A stretch of 64,000 nucleotides of DNA from Anaerolineales bacterium (GCA_028278545.1 JANQED010000151.1:1-64000); one strand, 5' to 3'; positions 44,024 through 53,403 are shown, counted from the stretch's first letter. The notes: generated by a model not told the origin, from the letters alone. Translations and numbers: made by a program.

Positions 44024-45835
44024 TCAAGGAGTTTCTGGCATGGGATGTGCGGCGAAGAACTCCCAAATCAGGTCATTGACGGTGATGGTTGGTTCGAAAC
44101 CTCCTCCTCCAAAGCTGGTCGCCGGCCAGTTATGGCCGTCCAGGGCCAGGGAGTACAGCATCACATCGGCGCCGGCATCGCAACTGGCCCAATGATCCAG
44201 GGTGATCACCCCGCCGGTGGAGTGTGTTTCTGGCTCTGGGGCACAACCGTTTCTCTCCGCCCAGGATGCGGCCCAAAGGGGGATTTCAGGCACGTTAACG
44301 TACCCTTCGTAATCCGTGCCCTCATAGGGAATGATCTCGTCGCGCAGTCCGTGGAAAGCCAGTACGGGGACGGGTCGGCTGGGTTGGCATTCCTCCCAGA
44401 AGTAATAAGCTCCGGCTACCGGAGCGATGGCGGCGATCTTCCCCGCCAGGTTGCAGCCCAGACGATTAACCATGCCGCCGCCATTAGAGAAGCCCACAGC
44501 GTAGACGCGTTGAGAGTCGATGCTCAACTGGTCATTCAAGTTTGCTAACAACTCGTCAACAAACCGAACGTCATCGACCTCCGACTCGGACTCACCATCT
44601 GGGAGGTCTTCCCAGGTCGTCGGGGAGCCGCTTGCCTGGGGATAGGCGACGATGAAACCATTTTGGTCTGCCAGAGGGTTGAATTCAAGATATTTCTCTG
44701 CATCGAAGGCGTTAGAACCCCGCCCGTGGAAGACGAGCACCAGCGGCACCGCCGTGCCGGGTTCGTAACTGGGGGGAACGTGGAGCTTGAAAGTGCGGTC
44801 GATACCGCCCGATTCGATCACCGTGAAATAATCCCCCGGGGCAGCGAAGTCGGTTTCGGCAGCTGCCACTGTAGGGGTGGGCAGTTGAACCGCTGCCAGG
44901 CTGGTTTTGGGATGTGCTTCGAAGAACATCCAGATCGCCTCGGTGGCATCAATGGCCTGGGTGGTGCCATCAAGTTCGATGGCGAAATCCGATCCCGGCC
45001 AGGTGTGCCCGCCATCTGCGATGGAGTACAGCGCCACCAGAGTGTCGCCGTTACAGTCTCCCCAAAATTCAAGGGTAAGGGTATCCATGGGTTGATTGGT
45101 GGCGGGGGTGCTGGCGCAGCCATTACGTTCTGCCCAGGCCTCCACCCAATCGTAAACTTTGGGGTTGTACTGGTTCCCCCAATAGGGGATGACCGAATCG
45201 TTGAGCCCATGGATGCCCAGCACTGAAACCGCATACTGCGCTTCACAGTCAGAGTAACCCACGTGCCCGCCGGAAACGGGCGCCACGGCAGCAAAAACAT
45301 CTGAGTAAGCGCAAGCCAGCCGATTGGCCATAGAAGCCCCATTGGAAAAACCGGTAGCATAGATGCGGGTGGGGTCGATGTTGATTTCAGCTTGCAAGTG
45401 TGCCAACAGCGCATCAAAGAAGGCCATGTCGGCGTCGCCGATCTCGGCGGGGACCGCGCCCCACCAGGTAGGGGGATCGTCGATAGCCTGGGGTGCCACG
45501 ACCACAAAGCCGGCTTCATCGGCTTTGGCGTTCATTTGGGTCATCTCTTGTTGATGAGACGCGGTATCCGTGCGGCCATGGATGTTGAACACCAGGGGTA
45601 TCGGGAGATCGGCCTGATAGCCAGGGGGGATGTGCAGCAAGAAGCTGCGCTCTGTGCCGTTGACGTCGATGGTCTCACTGTAGTCGCCGGGCTCCAGATA
45701 TTTGCCTGGGGCGGGGGTTTGGGTAGGCTGAGCGGTGGAGGTAGGGGCAGCCGTAGGGGTGGGGTTGACTGGGGCTGGACTGCATGACGGGATTACTATA
45801 ATGAAGACCAATATGAATAAAGGGAAGTGTTTCAT
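44024..45835 (-). CDS. Lipoprotein with two tandem PHB-depolymerase/feruloyl-esterase-like domains
   Basis: 603 residues. The signal ends in a lipobox-like IPSC (Cys 18), followed by a TPTAAPTST stalk. Two homologous catalytic units follow, about 45-310 and 325-600. Each carries a nucleophile elbow (ATGFSNGASM and AVGFSNGGGM), an Asp segment (GIHGLNDSVIPY and AFHGLRDEIIPY) and a late His (DGGHTWPGS and DGHNWPATS). Both units look intact, so both may be active. The family hydrolyses polyester or hydroxycinnamate esters. A degraded third copy lies directly upstream, so local duplication is recent or recurrent. Confidence 0.88.
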   Translation of the reverse strand: MKHFPLFILVFIIVIPSCSPAPVNPTPTAAPTSTAQPTQTPAPGKYLEPGDYSETIDVNGTERSFLLHIPPGYQADLPIPLVFNIHGRTDTASHQQEMTQMNAKADEAGFVVVAPQAIDDPPTWWGAVPAEIGDADMAFFDALLAHLQAEINIDPTRIYATGFSNGASMANRLACAYSDVFAAVAPVSGGHVGYSDCEAQYAVSVLGIHGLNDSVIPYWGNQYNPKVYDWVEAWAERNGCASTPATNQPMDTLTLEFWGDCNGDTLVALYSIADGGHTWPGSDFAIELDGTTQAIDATEAIWMFFEAHPKTSLAAVQLPTPTVAAAETDFAAPGDYFTVIESGGIDRTFKLHVPPSYEPGTAVPLVLVFHGRGSNAFDAEKYLEFNPLADQNGFIVAYPQASGSPTTWEDLPDGESESEVDDVRFVDELLANLNDQLSIDSQRVYAVGFSNGGGMVNRLGCNLAGKIAAIAPVAGAYYFWEECQPSRPVPVLAFHGLRDEIIPYEGTDYEGYVNVPEIPLWAASWAERNGCAPEPETHSTGGVITLDHWASCDAGADVMLYSLALDGHNWPATSFGGGGFEPTITVNDLIWEFFAAHPMPETP

Positions 45836-46038
45836 GAGTTTTGCTCGCGTTGCTCTTGACGGATTTTTGGACGGGCTTCAAAGAATCCCCAGATGGCGTC
45901 GGTAGCGCTGATATCCGGCTCGATCAACGGGTTTCTGTGGGGAGAGGGGGTGCGTCGCCGACGGGCGATAAGCAACCTCACTCTCCCCAGGACGAGGAGG
46001 AGGAACAGCTTGAAGGGTTTGATGTTTGATGACTTCAT
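45832..46038 (-). pseudogene. Deleted remnant of a third esterase copy
   Basis: A 68-codon frame from the ATG at 46038 joins a start and signal-like region (MKSSNIKPFKLFLLLVLG) directly to a tail, SATDAIWGFFEARPK. That tail matches the end of the first domain of the next gene (DATEAIWMFFEAHPK). All catalytic parts are missing. The frame ends overlapping the start of the intact gene (TCATGA). It looks like an internal deletion of a paralogue. Confidence 0.65.
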
Positions 46039-46301
46039 CTTGTTGTCGTCGATGTTAGGCGCTTGGCACTTCCTGCGACACCCCAAGGTCACCTGCACAA
46101 CGAATCATCCATTCTGTTATGCATACCAGGAAGTTGCCTTGGATGTTCAGAATCGGGCACTTTAATAATTCGCGACGTGCGGCAGTATGGGTGATTAGAA
46201 GGAAGTATACAATGCGAGGCTTGTGAATACTTTGAGACTTTTTGACTGATCCTGCGTATACATCAGCGAGGATCACAATCAAGATACCAATGGAGACGAG
46301 A

Positions 46302-47822
46302 ATGCAGAAAAAACATGCTTTGGTGATCGGTGCCGGGATTGGCGGCATCGCCTCGGCGATCCGTTTGGCCCAAAATGGCTACCAGGTTACCGTCGTCGAA
46401 AAATGTCAGCGCGCCGGGGGGCGCTGCAACATCATCGAAAGGGGCGGTCACCGCTTCGATACCGGCCCGACCCTCTTCTTGATGCCCGAGTTATATAAAC
46501 AGGCCTTTGCCGAAATCGGTGAACGCATTGAAGATCATGTCGATCTGATTTGCATCGACCCGACCTACCAAATCTACTTCGACGATGACACCACCCTCAG
46601 GTTGACCTCGGACCTCAAGACCATGCAGGACCAATTGGAGGATATCGAAGCTGGCAGTTTCAGCCAGTACCTTCGCTATCTGTCTGAGGGGCAAAGTCAT
46701 TATGAACAAGCTCTGCCTAATATTGTCCAGCGCCCCTTCGATCATTGGTACCAGTTCTTCACCTTGAAGAACCTGATCCTGCTCCTGCGCTTGAAAGCCC
46801 TCAAAAAGCATTTCAACCATATCGGGAAATACTTCCGGGACGTACGCTTGAAGGTCGCCTTTACCTTTCAGAACATGTATATGGGGGTCAACCCCTGCGA
46901 AGCGCCGGCCATGTTCTCGCTGATGCAGTACACCGAGTTGGCTGACGGCGTCTGGTTCCCTAAGGGAGGCATGTACAGCGTCATCGAAGCGCTGGTGAAG
47001 ATCGCCCACAAGTGGGGTGTGCAGTTCATCTTCGACACCACGGTCGAAAAGATCAATGTGGAAGGCCGCCGGGCCACCGGGATCGTGCTCGAAGATGGCC
47101 GTGAGCTGCGCGCCGACACCATCATTGCCAATGCCGACCTTCCCTATGTTTACCGGGAACTCTTGCCAGACGACGGCACCGCGCGAAGACTGGACGCCAA
47201 GAAGTACGGTTGCTCGGCCCTGGTTCTCCTGTGGGGCGTTGACAAGCAGTATCCGCAGCTGGGCCCTCACAATCTTTTCATTGCCGAGGACTATCGCGAG
47301 AGCTTCGATGCCCTCTTCGACGGCCGCACCGTAGCGGCTGAACCCAGTTTCTATATTCACGCCCCTGCCCGCGTCGATCCCTCCATGGCGCCGACGGGAC
47401 AGGATACCCTGATGATTGCTTTTCCCATCGGCCACTTGACAGAGGACGACTCCCAAGACTGGCCGTTGATCAAAGAACAGTGTCAGGCATTCGTGCTGAA
47501 GCGGCTGGAGAGGCTCGGTATCACTGATCTGGAAGAGCATATCAAATTCGAGATCAACCTCACACCTCTATACTGGCAGAACCGCTACAACCTGACCAAA
47601 GGATCGGCGCATGGATTGAGTCACGATCTGCTGCAGATGGGTTATATGAGGCCTCACAACCGTCATAAGCGCTACCGCAACCTGTACTTTGTGGGTGCCA
47701 GCACCCACCCAGGGACGGGTTTGCCCACGGTGCTGGTCTCTGCCAAATTAGTCTCTGAGAGGATCCTGATAGAGATGGAAGCCCCCGAAATTTCTGAGGC
47801 TACAATCCCTGTAGCAGCGTAA
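46302..47822 (+). CDS. crtI: Phytoene-desaturase-family flavoprotein (CrtI-like)
   Basis: 506 residues from the ATG at 46302, which has GGAG six bases before it; earlier TTG/ATG codons are in frame. The N-terminal FAD motif reads GAGIGGIASAIRLAQNG, followed by GGRC and RFDTGPTLFLMPELY. The C-terminal signature reads NLYFVGASTHPGTGLPTVLVS. Both ends are hallmarks of CrtI/CrtN/CrtD desaturases. It desaturates or otherwise oxidises a polyene made by the next gene product. Which of the CrtI, CrtN or CrtO-like reactions it performs is not clear. Confidence 0.88.
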   Translation: MQKKHALVIGAGIGGIASAIRLAQNGYQVTVVEKCQRAGGRCNIIERGGHRFDTGPTLFLMPELYKQAFAEIGERIEDHVDLICIDPTYQIYFDDDTTLRLTSDLKTMQDQLEDIEAGSFSQYLRYLSEGQSHYEQALPNIVQRPFDHWYQFFTLKNLILLLRLKALKKHFNHIGKYFRDVRLKVAFTFQNMYMGVNPCEAPAMFSLMQYTELADGVWFPKGGMYSVIEALVKIAHKWGVQFIFDTTVEKINVEGRRATGIVLEDGRELRADTIIANADLPYVYRELLPDDGTARRLDAKKYGCSALVLLWGVDKQYPQLGPHNLFIAEDYRESFDALFDGRTVAAEPSFYIHAPARVDPSMAPTGQDTLMIAFPIGHLTEDDSQDWPLIKEQCQAFVLKRLERLGITDLEEHIKFEINLTPLYWQNRYNLTKGSAHGLSHDLLQMGYMRPHNRHKRYRNLYFVGASTHPGTGLPTVLVSAKLVSERILIEMEAPEISEATIPVAA

Positions 47823-47843
47823 TTCATCTATGTAGGAACACAC

Positions 47844-48800
47844 ATGACTGCCAAACTCGCCCGCAAGATCACCTGGAACAGCAGCAAGCAGACTTATTAC
47901 ACCATCCGTCTGATGGTCGATAAGGGCATGGACGACGATTGTTATCGATCCTACAGCTATTTCCGCTGGGCGGACGATGTCATCGACGAAGAATGCCAGA
48001 CCCAGGCCGAACGGCTGGCTTTCATCCAGCGCCAGACCCGATTGGTGGACGGGCTGTGCAGGAATGAGGGCTTAGTAGATGGCCTGATCTCCGAGGAAGA
48101 GCTGATTGCCGACCTGATCGACCACGAGCAGGATGAGAGTTGTAAGCTGCACTCTTATGTACGCAACTTCCTGGCCATCCTGGAATTCGATGCCCGGCGC
48201 AAGGGCCGCCAGGTCAGCCAGGATGAACTAGTTTGGTATTCAGAGCGTTTGGGCGTGGCGGTCACCGATGCCATCCAGCATTTCATCGGCCACGAGCATC
48301 CTTATGCCGAAGATGATCGCCGTTACCTTGCCGCCACCGCCGCCCACATCGTGCACATGCTGCGTGATATGCTGGAGGATATTCGGGAAGGCTACATCAA
48401 TATCCCCCAAGAATACCTGGCTGAGCAGGGTATCGCCCCCGAAGACACCCAAAACCTGGCTGCGCTTTGCGATCCGGTTGTATTACGCCCCTTTGTGAAG
48501 GCGCAGATTGAACTGGCGCGCCGCTATTTCGCGGCCGGGAAGGAATACTTAGATACCCTTCAAGTCCTGCGCTGCAAGCTGGCTGGCTACCTATATTGTC
48601 TGCGCTTTGAGGGCGTCTTGGATGCCATCGAGGGCGATGGCTATCTCCTGCGCGCCGAATATCGAGAGAGGCACAAGCTGAAGACGCTGGTGAAAGCCCT
48701 CGGGTTGGTGGTTTCGATTTCTGTGCGGCATCTGTGGCAGCGGTTCGGGGATGTTGTTGGGTGGCAAAATCGAGAATGTGAACTAAAACCCAGCGGCTAG
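47844..48800 (+). CDS. crtB: Phytoene/squalene synthase family protein (CrtB-like)
   Basis: 318 residues. The first Asp-rich motif is RWADDVIDEE near residue 43; the second is MLRDMLEDIREGYINIP near 175, both binding Mg-diphosphate. It condenses two prenyl diphosphates head-to-head, giving phytoene (C40) or a C30 analogue. It starts 21 bases after the desaturase gene, with the two forming a minimal carotenoid operon. No cyclase or ketolase is nearby. Confidence 0.9.
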   Translation: MTAKLARKITWNSSKQTYYTIRLMVDKGMDDDCYRSYSYFRWADDVIDEECQTQAERLAFIQRQTRLVDGLCRNEGLVDGLISEEELIADLIDHEQDESCKLHSYVRNFLAILEFDARRKGRQVSQDELVWYSERLGVAVTDAIQHFIGHEHPYAEDDRRYLAATAAHIVHMLRDMLEDIREGYINIPQEYLAEQGIAPEDTQNLAALCDPVVLRPFVKAQIELARRYFAAGKEYLDTLQVLRCKLAGYLYCLRFEGVLDAIEGDGYLLRAEYRERHKLKTLVKALGLVVSISVRHLWQRFGDVVGWQNRECELKPSG

Positions 48801-48806
48801 TAAGTT

Positions 48807-48902
48807 GCCCCAAATTTTTCCCAAACATCTTGTTTCCGAAATTGCTGGGGAAATCATACCCCAGCGAAAAGACCTCCGAGGTCAGTCAACGCTCGGAGGT
48901 CT
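48807..48902. repeat. Repeat element with two hairpins after crtB
   Basis: TTGCCCCAAATTT (48807-48819) repeats the element at 42244. Two hairpins follow: GCTGGGG (48844-48850) with CCCCAGC (48859-48865), and AGACCTCCGAG (48870-48880) with CTCGGAGGTCT (48892-48902). They lie between convergent genes and may terminate both, but lack T-runs. Confidence 0.65.
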
Positions 48903-48921
48903 GGTTCCGCCGTGGAAAAAA

Positions 48922-49506
48922 TCACTTCAGGATGGGGATGCTCAAGCGGTATCGGATGGGCTTATCAGAAAGTGCCCGCGAGGCGTTGACTACTCCCTGA
49001 TAGATCGAGAACATCCCGATTAAGATGAAGGGAAACGCGGCCAGAAGGCTCAAGCCGGTGTAGAACAGATCGCTGGCGCCACGACCGGTTTCTTCTAGAA
49101 AAACGACCCCGCTCAACAAGATTATCACGAAAAACAGGGTAGCAAACAGCGTTAAGGTGATTGTGATCTGGAAATTGAGCACCTGGCGGCCATGTTGGTT
49201 GATCTTGTAACTGTGTTTCTTCTTCCGAGACCAAATCCACAGCGGGATAAAGACAACGCCCAGGGCGCAGCTGAGATGCAAGGCTGTCAGCCACATGGCC
49301 TCGTTATGGGTATTCTCCTCTGTGAAGTCAAATTCCAGGATATTGCTCAGGTTGTTGAGTGTGAAAGCTCGGGGTTCGACCTCGCCGCTTTCGATACGCT
49401 GGATGGTGCGCTTGCTGACTTCGCAGTATTCGGCCAGTTTCTCCTGAGTGAGGCCTTTCTGTATCCGAAGGTCAGCAATAGTCATACCTAGATCTGGTTG
49501 GTTCAT
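48922..49506 (-). CDS. XRE-type HTH protein with DUF4870-like membrane domain
   Basis: 194 residues. The N-terminal HTH reads IADLRIQKGLTQEKLAEYCEVSKRTIQRIESG (about 10-42). After a linker come four hydrophobic segments (about 70-180) including INQHGRQVLNFQ, the DUF4870 signature. It is therefore a membrane-tethered transcription regulator. GGAG precedes the ATG at 49506. An operator-like array lies 70 bases upstream, so it probably controls itself. Confidence 0.88.
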   Translation of the reverse strand: MNQPDLGMTIADLRIQKGLTQEKLAEYCEVSKRTIQRIESGEVEPRAFTLNNLSNILEFDFTEENTHNEAMWLTALHLSCALGVVFIPLWIWSRKKKHSYKINQHGRQVLNFQITITLTLFATLFFVIILLSGVVFLEETGRGASDLFYTGLSLLAAFPFILIGMFSIYQGVVNASRALSDKPIRYRLSIPILK

Positions 49507-49547
49507 GGTTCACTCCTTGATTGAATCTGTTGATGAACTCGCTCATC

Positions 49548-49604
49548 ATTATAAGGAGCGGATCCCGCATTTCAATGTCGCTATGGCGTCATTTTGGCGA
49601 CATT
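49548..49604 (-). promoter_or_regulatory. XRE gene promoter with a GGCGACATT operator array
   Basis: Minus-strand -35 TTGAAA (49575-49570), 16 bases, -10 TATAAT (49553-49548). Overlapping the -35 end, AATGTCGC (49574-49581) is an exact inverted copy of GCGACATT (49597-49604), and TGGCGTCATT between them is a near direct copy. Three similar 9-mers in 31 bases suggest a regulator-binding site. Confidence 0.7.
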
Positions 49605-49682
49605 GGGCCGTTTTTGTTCGGTGGAACGCTAAAAAATGGAATTTCTCTTGTGTCGAGCATGGCGACGGGTTTGATTCTGCTG

Positions 49683-50105
49683 TTATTCGGCCCTGAGTGG
49701 GCTGATCACGATGATCTCTGTCCCGAAAGGGTCGCTCACCGGGCAGTAGCGGATGGGTACATACATCAATTGATCCGTGGGAGCCTCTCCTGTTCCCCCG
49801 GCCTCGATAAAGGCGCGCTGCAGCGCCTCGGCTTCTTCAGGAGTCTCGACCTCGAGGGTGATTTCAACATTTCTGGGCGTGCTGGCTTTTGCCTGGAAGA
49901 GGGTCAACCAGCCAGACCCAATACGCCAGCCGCGCGTCCCGGCACCTTCCTGGTAAGCCGGGGGGCCGAGCACTTGCGTGTAGTAATCAACCACCTCGGT
50001 GTAATTCTCATAGAACAGCGCCACCCCGAAAGCGCCGGTGAAGTTGTAGCGCAGTTCTGGGGGCGGTTCGGTATAGAATTTTTTCTTGTAGGTTTCGAAA
50101 TCCAT
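49683..50105 (-). CDS. VOC-superfamily (glyoxalase-like) protein
   Basis: 140 residues. A single VOC repeat pair: GAFGVALFYENYTEVVDYYTQVLG at the start and VEITLEVETPEEAEALQRAFIEAGG later, ending DPFGTEIIVIS. Metal-binding residues cannot be fixed by eye, so a binding rather than catalytic role is possible. It is upstream of nothing related; the next minus-strand gene before it is ldh. Confidence 0.82.
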   Translation of the reverse strand: MDFETYKKKFYTEPPPELRYNFTGAFGVALFYENYTEVVDYYTQVLGPPAYQEGAGTRGWRIGSGWLTLFQAKASTPRNVEITLEVETPEEAEALQRAFIEAGGTGEAPTDQLMYVPIRYCPVSDPFGTEIIVISPLRAE

Positions 50106-50140
50106 GCTATTCCTTTCGATGAGGAGAATTCAAGCCTGCC

Positions 50141-51091
50141 TCAAAGAGCCTTCACATTTTCATAAGCCTCCCTGACCACTTCTGCGCTTGCGCGCAGTGC
50201 TGTTTCTTCGGTTTTGTTCAGTGATAGCGGCAGCAGGATCGTATCTAGAATACCCTTCCCTCCGACCAGATGGGGCAGTGACAGGGTCACATCTTTTACG
50301 CCCGCCACATCCCGAACGGGTGTACAGACCGTTAACAAAGCGCGCTGATCTTTTAAGATCACTTCCACAATGCGGGTCAATGCGCTGCCGATCCCGAACG
50401 AAGTGTTGCCCTTGCCCTCGATGATGTTGAAAGCCGCGCTGCGCACGCGCCTTTCAATGTCTGCGCGGACTTCATCATCGGTGCAGATATCCCACTGGCG
50501 GCAAAATTCATCCAGGGGCACACCACCAACCGTGACCAACGACCAGGGGAATACTTCTGAGTCTCCGTGCTCGCCCAATACATAGCCATGCACATGGGGT
50601 GGATCGACTCCCAAGTGCCCGCCCAGCAAAGCGCGGAAACGGGCCGTATCTAGGGTCGTCCCTGAGCCGATCACACGGGAGCGATGGACGCCATACTTAT
50701 CGGCGATATCCGCGGTGAGGTGCGTCATCACATCGACCGGGTTTGTCGCCACCAGGATGATTGCATCTCTGGCGTTTTCCAAAACCTGGGGCACGATCTG
50801 ATTGAAGATGGCTGCATTACGGGAGAGCAGCTCGAGTCGCGTTTCCCCAGGCTCTTGTGCCACGCCAGCCGTGATGATCACCACCCGGCTTCCAGCCAGG
50901 TCCGAATAATCCCCCGTCGATACGCGCACCGGGTGAGCAAAGGGCACTGCGTGTAGCACATCATCTGCTTCTGCCTGGGCGCGCTGCTGATTGAGGTCCG
51001 ACAGAACAATTTCGCGAGCCACGCCGCGCATGACCATCGCGTACGCAGCGGTAGCACCCACTGCGCCGGCGCCGATAATTCCTACTTTCAT
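50141..51091 (-). CDS. ldh: L-lactate dehydrogenase
   Basis: 316 residues from the ATG at 51091, which follows AAGGAG. The NAD motif [14 protein letters not shown] starts at residue 7. The substrate-specificity loop reads [11 protein letters not shown], with Gln where lactate dehydrogenases have it and malate dehydrogenases have Arg. ATNPVDVMT and the active-site His in GEHGDSEV are present. It reduces pyruvate to lactate with NADH, a fermentation outlet that fits an anaerobic or facultative life. It is preceded by an AhpD-like gene 43 bases upstream. Confidence 0.94.
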   Translation of the reverse strand: MKVGIIGAGAVGATAAYAMVMRGVAREIVLSDLNQQRAQAEADDVLHAVPFAHPVRVSTGDYSDLAGSRVVIITAGVAQEPGETRLELLSRNAAIFNQIVPQVLENARDAIILVATNPVDVMTHLTADIADKYGVHRSRVIGSGTTLDTARFRALLGGHLGVDPPHVHGYVLGEHGDSEVFPWSLVTVGGVPLDEFCRQWDICTDDEVRADIERRVRSAAFNIIEGKGNTSFGIGSALTRIVEVILKDQRALLTVCTPVRDVAGVKDVTLSLPHLVGGKGILDTILLPLSLNKTEETALRASAEVVREAYENVKAL

Positions 51092-51134
51092 CTTGATTTT
51101 CTCCTTAGAGGTTGTGCTAGAGCAATGCTTGGCA

Positions 51135-51476
51135 TCACTCGCGCAGTAGATCAATGGTCTCTACCGCGTGGCGCAAATGCGGGATGACGATACTGCCGCC
51201 GACGATCAGGGCGACATTGAGGGCATCGTAGAGTTCTGCATCGCTCCAGCCGGCCTCGATACACTGATCGAGGTGATAGTCGATGCAGTCATTGCAGCGC
51301 AACACCGCCGAGGCCACCAATCCCAATAGCTCTTTGGTTTTACCGTCCAGCGCGCCGTCGCGGTAGGCGGCGCTATCGAGGTTGAAGAAACGTTTGATGC
51401 CCAGGTGATCGATCTCGAAGATGCGGTCGTTCATCTTCTGGCGATAGGCACGGAATTCATCGAGTCGGTTTGACAT
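51135..51476 (-). CDS. Carboxymuconolactone decarboxylase / AhpD-like protein
   Basis: 113 residues. The redox motif [12 protein letters not shown] is present near residue 65, with the following [20 protein letters not shown]. CxxC plus His two or three residues later is the AhpD-type peroxidase site. It likely reduces a peroxide or disulfide partner. The palindrome at 51512 lies just upstream of its start. Confidence 0.88.
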   Translation of the reverse strand: MSNRLDEFRAYRQKMNDRIFEIDHLGIKRFFNLDSAAYRDGALDGKTKELLGLVASAVLRCNDCIDYHLDQCIEAGWSDAELYDALNVALIVGGSIVIPHLRHAVETIDLLRE

Positions 51477-51511
51477 AGAATACCTCTGATTCTGTATATT
51501 TTTTGCACATT

Positions 51512-51540
51512 GTAGAGACGCTCCGGCGGAGCGTCTCTAC
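51512..51540. repeat. 29-bp perfect palindrome, GAGACGC family
   Basis: GTAGAGACGCTCCG (51512-51525) is the exact reverse complement of 51527-51540, with one central base. Its end overlaps the stop codon of the next gene. It shares AGAGACGC...GCGTCTCT with the terminator at 4716. Confidence 0.85.
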
Positions 51541-52787
51541 TAAACAGATGGATTTGCCGCCGAGCGACCTGCCAGCCAACCGCTGGAGAAGGCCGCTTGC
51601 AGGTTGTAGCCTCCGGTATCGGCGTCCACATCCAAAACTTCACCGGCGAAATAAAGGCCTTCGACGAGACGTGATTGCATGGTCTTTGGATCGACTTCGC
51701 GTGTATCCACACCCCCGGCGGTGACGATGGCCTGCTCGAAAGAGCGGTGGGCCGTGACTTCCAGGCGGAAATCTTTCAGCCAGCCCCGCAGGCGCTTGCG
51801 CTCAGTGGCATTAATCTGGTGGCCGGGTTTATCGGCGGGGATGCCGGTCAATTTGATGCAAACCGGGATCAGCGTCTTGGGCAGCAGTTCTTTGAGAATG
51901 GTCTGATATTGTTTGTTGCTAAACTCCTTCAAATCACGCAGCAAGCGTTTCTCGAGTTTATCATCGTCCAGGGCAGGCTTGAGGTCAATGGAGATTTCGA
52001 CGTTCTTTTTAGCTCGTAGGGAGTCCACGATTCCGCGGCTCAGGGTCAAAATGATCGGCCCAGAGACGCCAAAGTGCGTAAAGAGCATTTCACCAAAGGC
52101 CCTAGCGGTCTTTTTCCCGTTCGTCCATACGGTAACGGTCACATTACGCAGGCTCAGCCCTTGCAGTTCTCTGGCAACATCCCCGGCTGTGACCAGGGGC
52201 ACCAGTGCCGGTCGGATGGACACGATACTGTGACCGGCTTTTCTGGCGAATTCATACCCATCTCCGGTGGAGCCAGTGCCGGGATAGGAGGCCCCACCTG
52301 TGGCGATGACCACGGCATCAGCATCGAGTTGAGTGTGCTCAGTTTTGACGCCGACCACGCGCCCCTCCTCGATCAAGATTTTTTCGGCAGGGGATTGGGC
52401 CCAAAGTTTTGCGCCGTTGCGTGTAGCCCAATTGGCGAGGGCCTCTACCACATCTGAGGAGAGCCCGCTGGCCGGGAAAACGCGCCCGCCACGCTCGGTC
52501 ACCGTGGGGACGCCTAGATCGTGAAAGAAGGTCAGTAGGTCTTCGGCGAAATAACGATGGAAGGCCTGCCGCAAGAAGCGGCCATTGGGGCCGAAATGCT
52601 CGATGAACTCGTTGATGGGAGCGACGTTGGTCAGGTTGCAGCGTCCCTTGCCGCTGATGAAGAGCTTGCGTCCGGGTGTCTCCATCTTTTCGAGCAGGGT
52701 CACCCTGGCTCCAAGTTGAGCAGCCTGGCCTGAGGCCATCAATCCAGCAGGCCCGCCGCCAATGACGATAATCTGGCGCGAAGACAT
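51540..52787 (-). CDS. HI0933-like (YhiN/BaiN) flavoprotein
   Basis: 415 residues. It opens IVIGGGPAGLMASGQAAQLG and has SGKGRCNLTN near 45, the insertion characteristic of the HI0933 family. Later it has ATGGASYPGTGSTGDGYEFA near 165 and a C-terminal FAD contact AGEVLDVDADTGGYNLQ. Family members are flavin-dependent reductases or dehydrogenases, some acting on bile-acid-like enones. The substrate here is unknown. It stands as a single gene. Confidence 0.92.
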   Translation of the reverse strand: MSSRQIIVIGGGPAGLMASGQAAQLGARVTLLEKMETPGRKLFISGKGRCNLTNVAPINEFIEHFGPNGRFLRQAFHRYFAEDLLTFFHDLGVPTVTERGGRVFPASGLSSDVVEALANWATRNGAKLWAQSPAEKILIEEGRVVGVKTEHTQLDADAVVIATGGASYPGTGSTGDGYEFARKAGHSIVSIRPALVPLVTAGDVARELQGLSLRNVTVTVWTNGKKTARAFGEMLFTHFGVSGPIILTLSRGIVDSLRAKKNVEISIDLKPALDDDKLEKRLLRDLKEFSNKQYQTILKELLPKTLIPVCIKLTGIPADKPGHQINATERKRLRGWLKDFRLEVTAHRSFEQAIVTAGGVDTREVDPKTMQSRLVEGLYFAGEVLDVDADTGGYNLQAAFSSGWLAGRSAANPSV

Positions 52788-52892
52788 AGGGATATTTTAT
52801 CTTGTTTGCCCAAACCTGAATTGCAGAATTGACGACAAACGTCCAATCGGTTAGTCTCCCCTACCGCAAGTGGGGCGTGTTCCCACCTGAGC

Positions 52893-53246
52893 CTATTTCT
52901 TGTCTTCTTGAATGAGCTCAATCAACTGCCCATCCGGGGCACGCAAATAGGCCGATCTTCCCCAGTAATAATCTTGGGGCTCGACTTCGATGGTGATGCC
53001 CTTTTCAGTCAGTTTTTTGCATTCGGCATCGACATCTTCAATGGTGAAGGCAATGTGATCTTCCGGCGGTAACTCCCCTTCTGTAGGTGAGTAGTTCCTG
53101 TGGATAAATATCTTCGTTGAGCCGACCATGAAGATGGCCATGTCATCCGATTGCGCCGCTGGATCAGCCCCGAGAAAAGTGCGATAAAAAGCCACCATCT
53201 CTTCGACATCCTCAGTGAAAAATGCCAGTTCAGTCAGTTGTTTCAT
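52893..53246 (-). CDS. VOC-superfamily protein
   Basis: 117 residues. TELAFFTEDVEEMVAFYRTFLG and DHIAFTIEDVDAECKKLTEKG form the two beta-alpha-beta units, ending RAPDGQLIELIQ. His in DHIAF and Glu in QLIELIQ are at positions used for metal in glyoxalase-like enzymes. Substrate unknown. The 157-base gap 53247-53403 after it holds nothing I can identify. Confidence 0.85.
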   Translation of the reverse strand: MKQLTELAFFTEDVEEMVAFYRTFLGADPAAQSDDMAIFMVGSTKIFIHRNYSPTEGELPPEDHIAFTIEDVDAECKKLTEKGITIEVEPQDYYWGRSAYLRAPDGQLIELIQEDKK

Positions 53247-53403
53247 GGGTGCACTTTCTGTTTTGAAGCTTTACCGATGTGTATCACCAGCAAAATGAAG
53301 GAGATGGAAATTGTGATTACCGCCAAGATCACAAATGGATTTGCTAAAGATGCGAACAGGGTGTTCTAATCCGATACGTCGCTCCGGGTAACGGATTAGC
53401 TCT

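Noticed and set aside
46491..47540. 349-codon minus-strand frame opposite the crtI-like gene
   Set aside because: Codon pattern and conserved motifs belong to the plus-strand flavoprotein.
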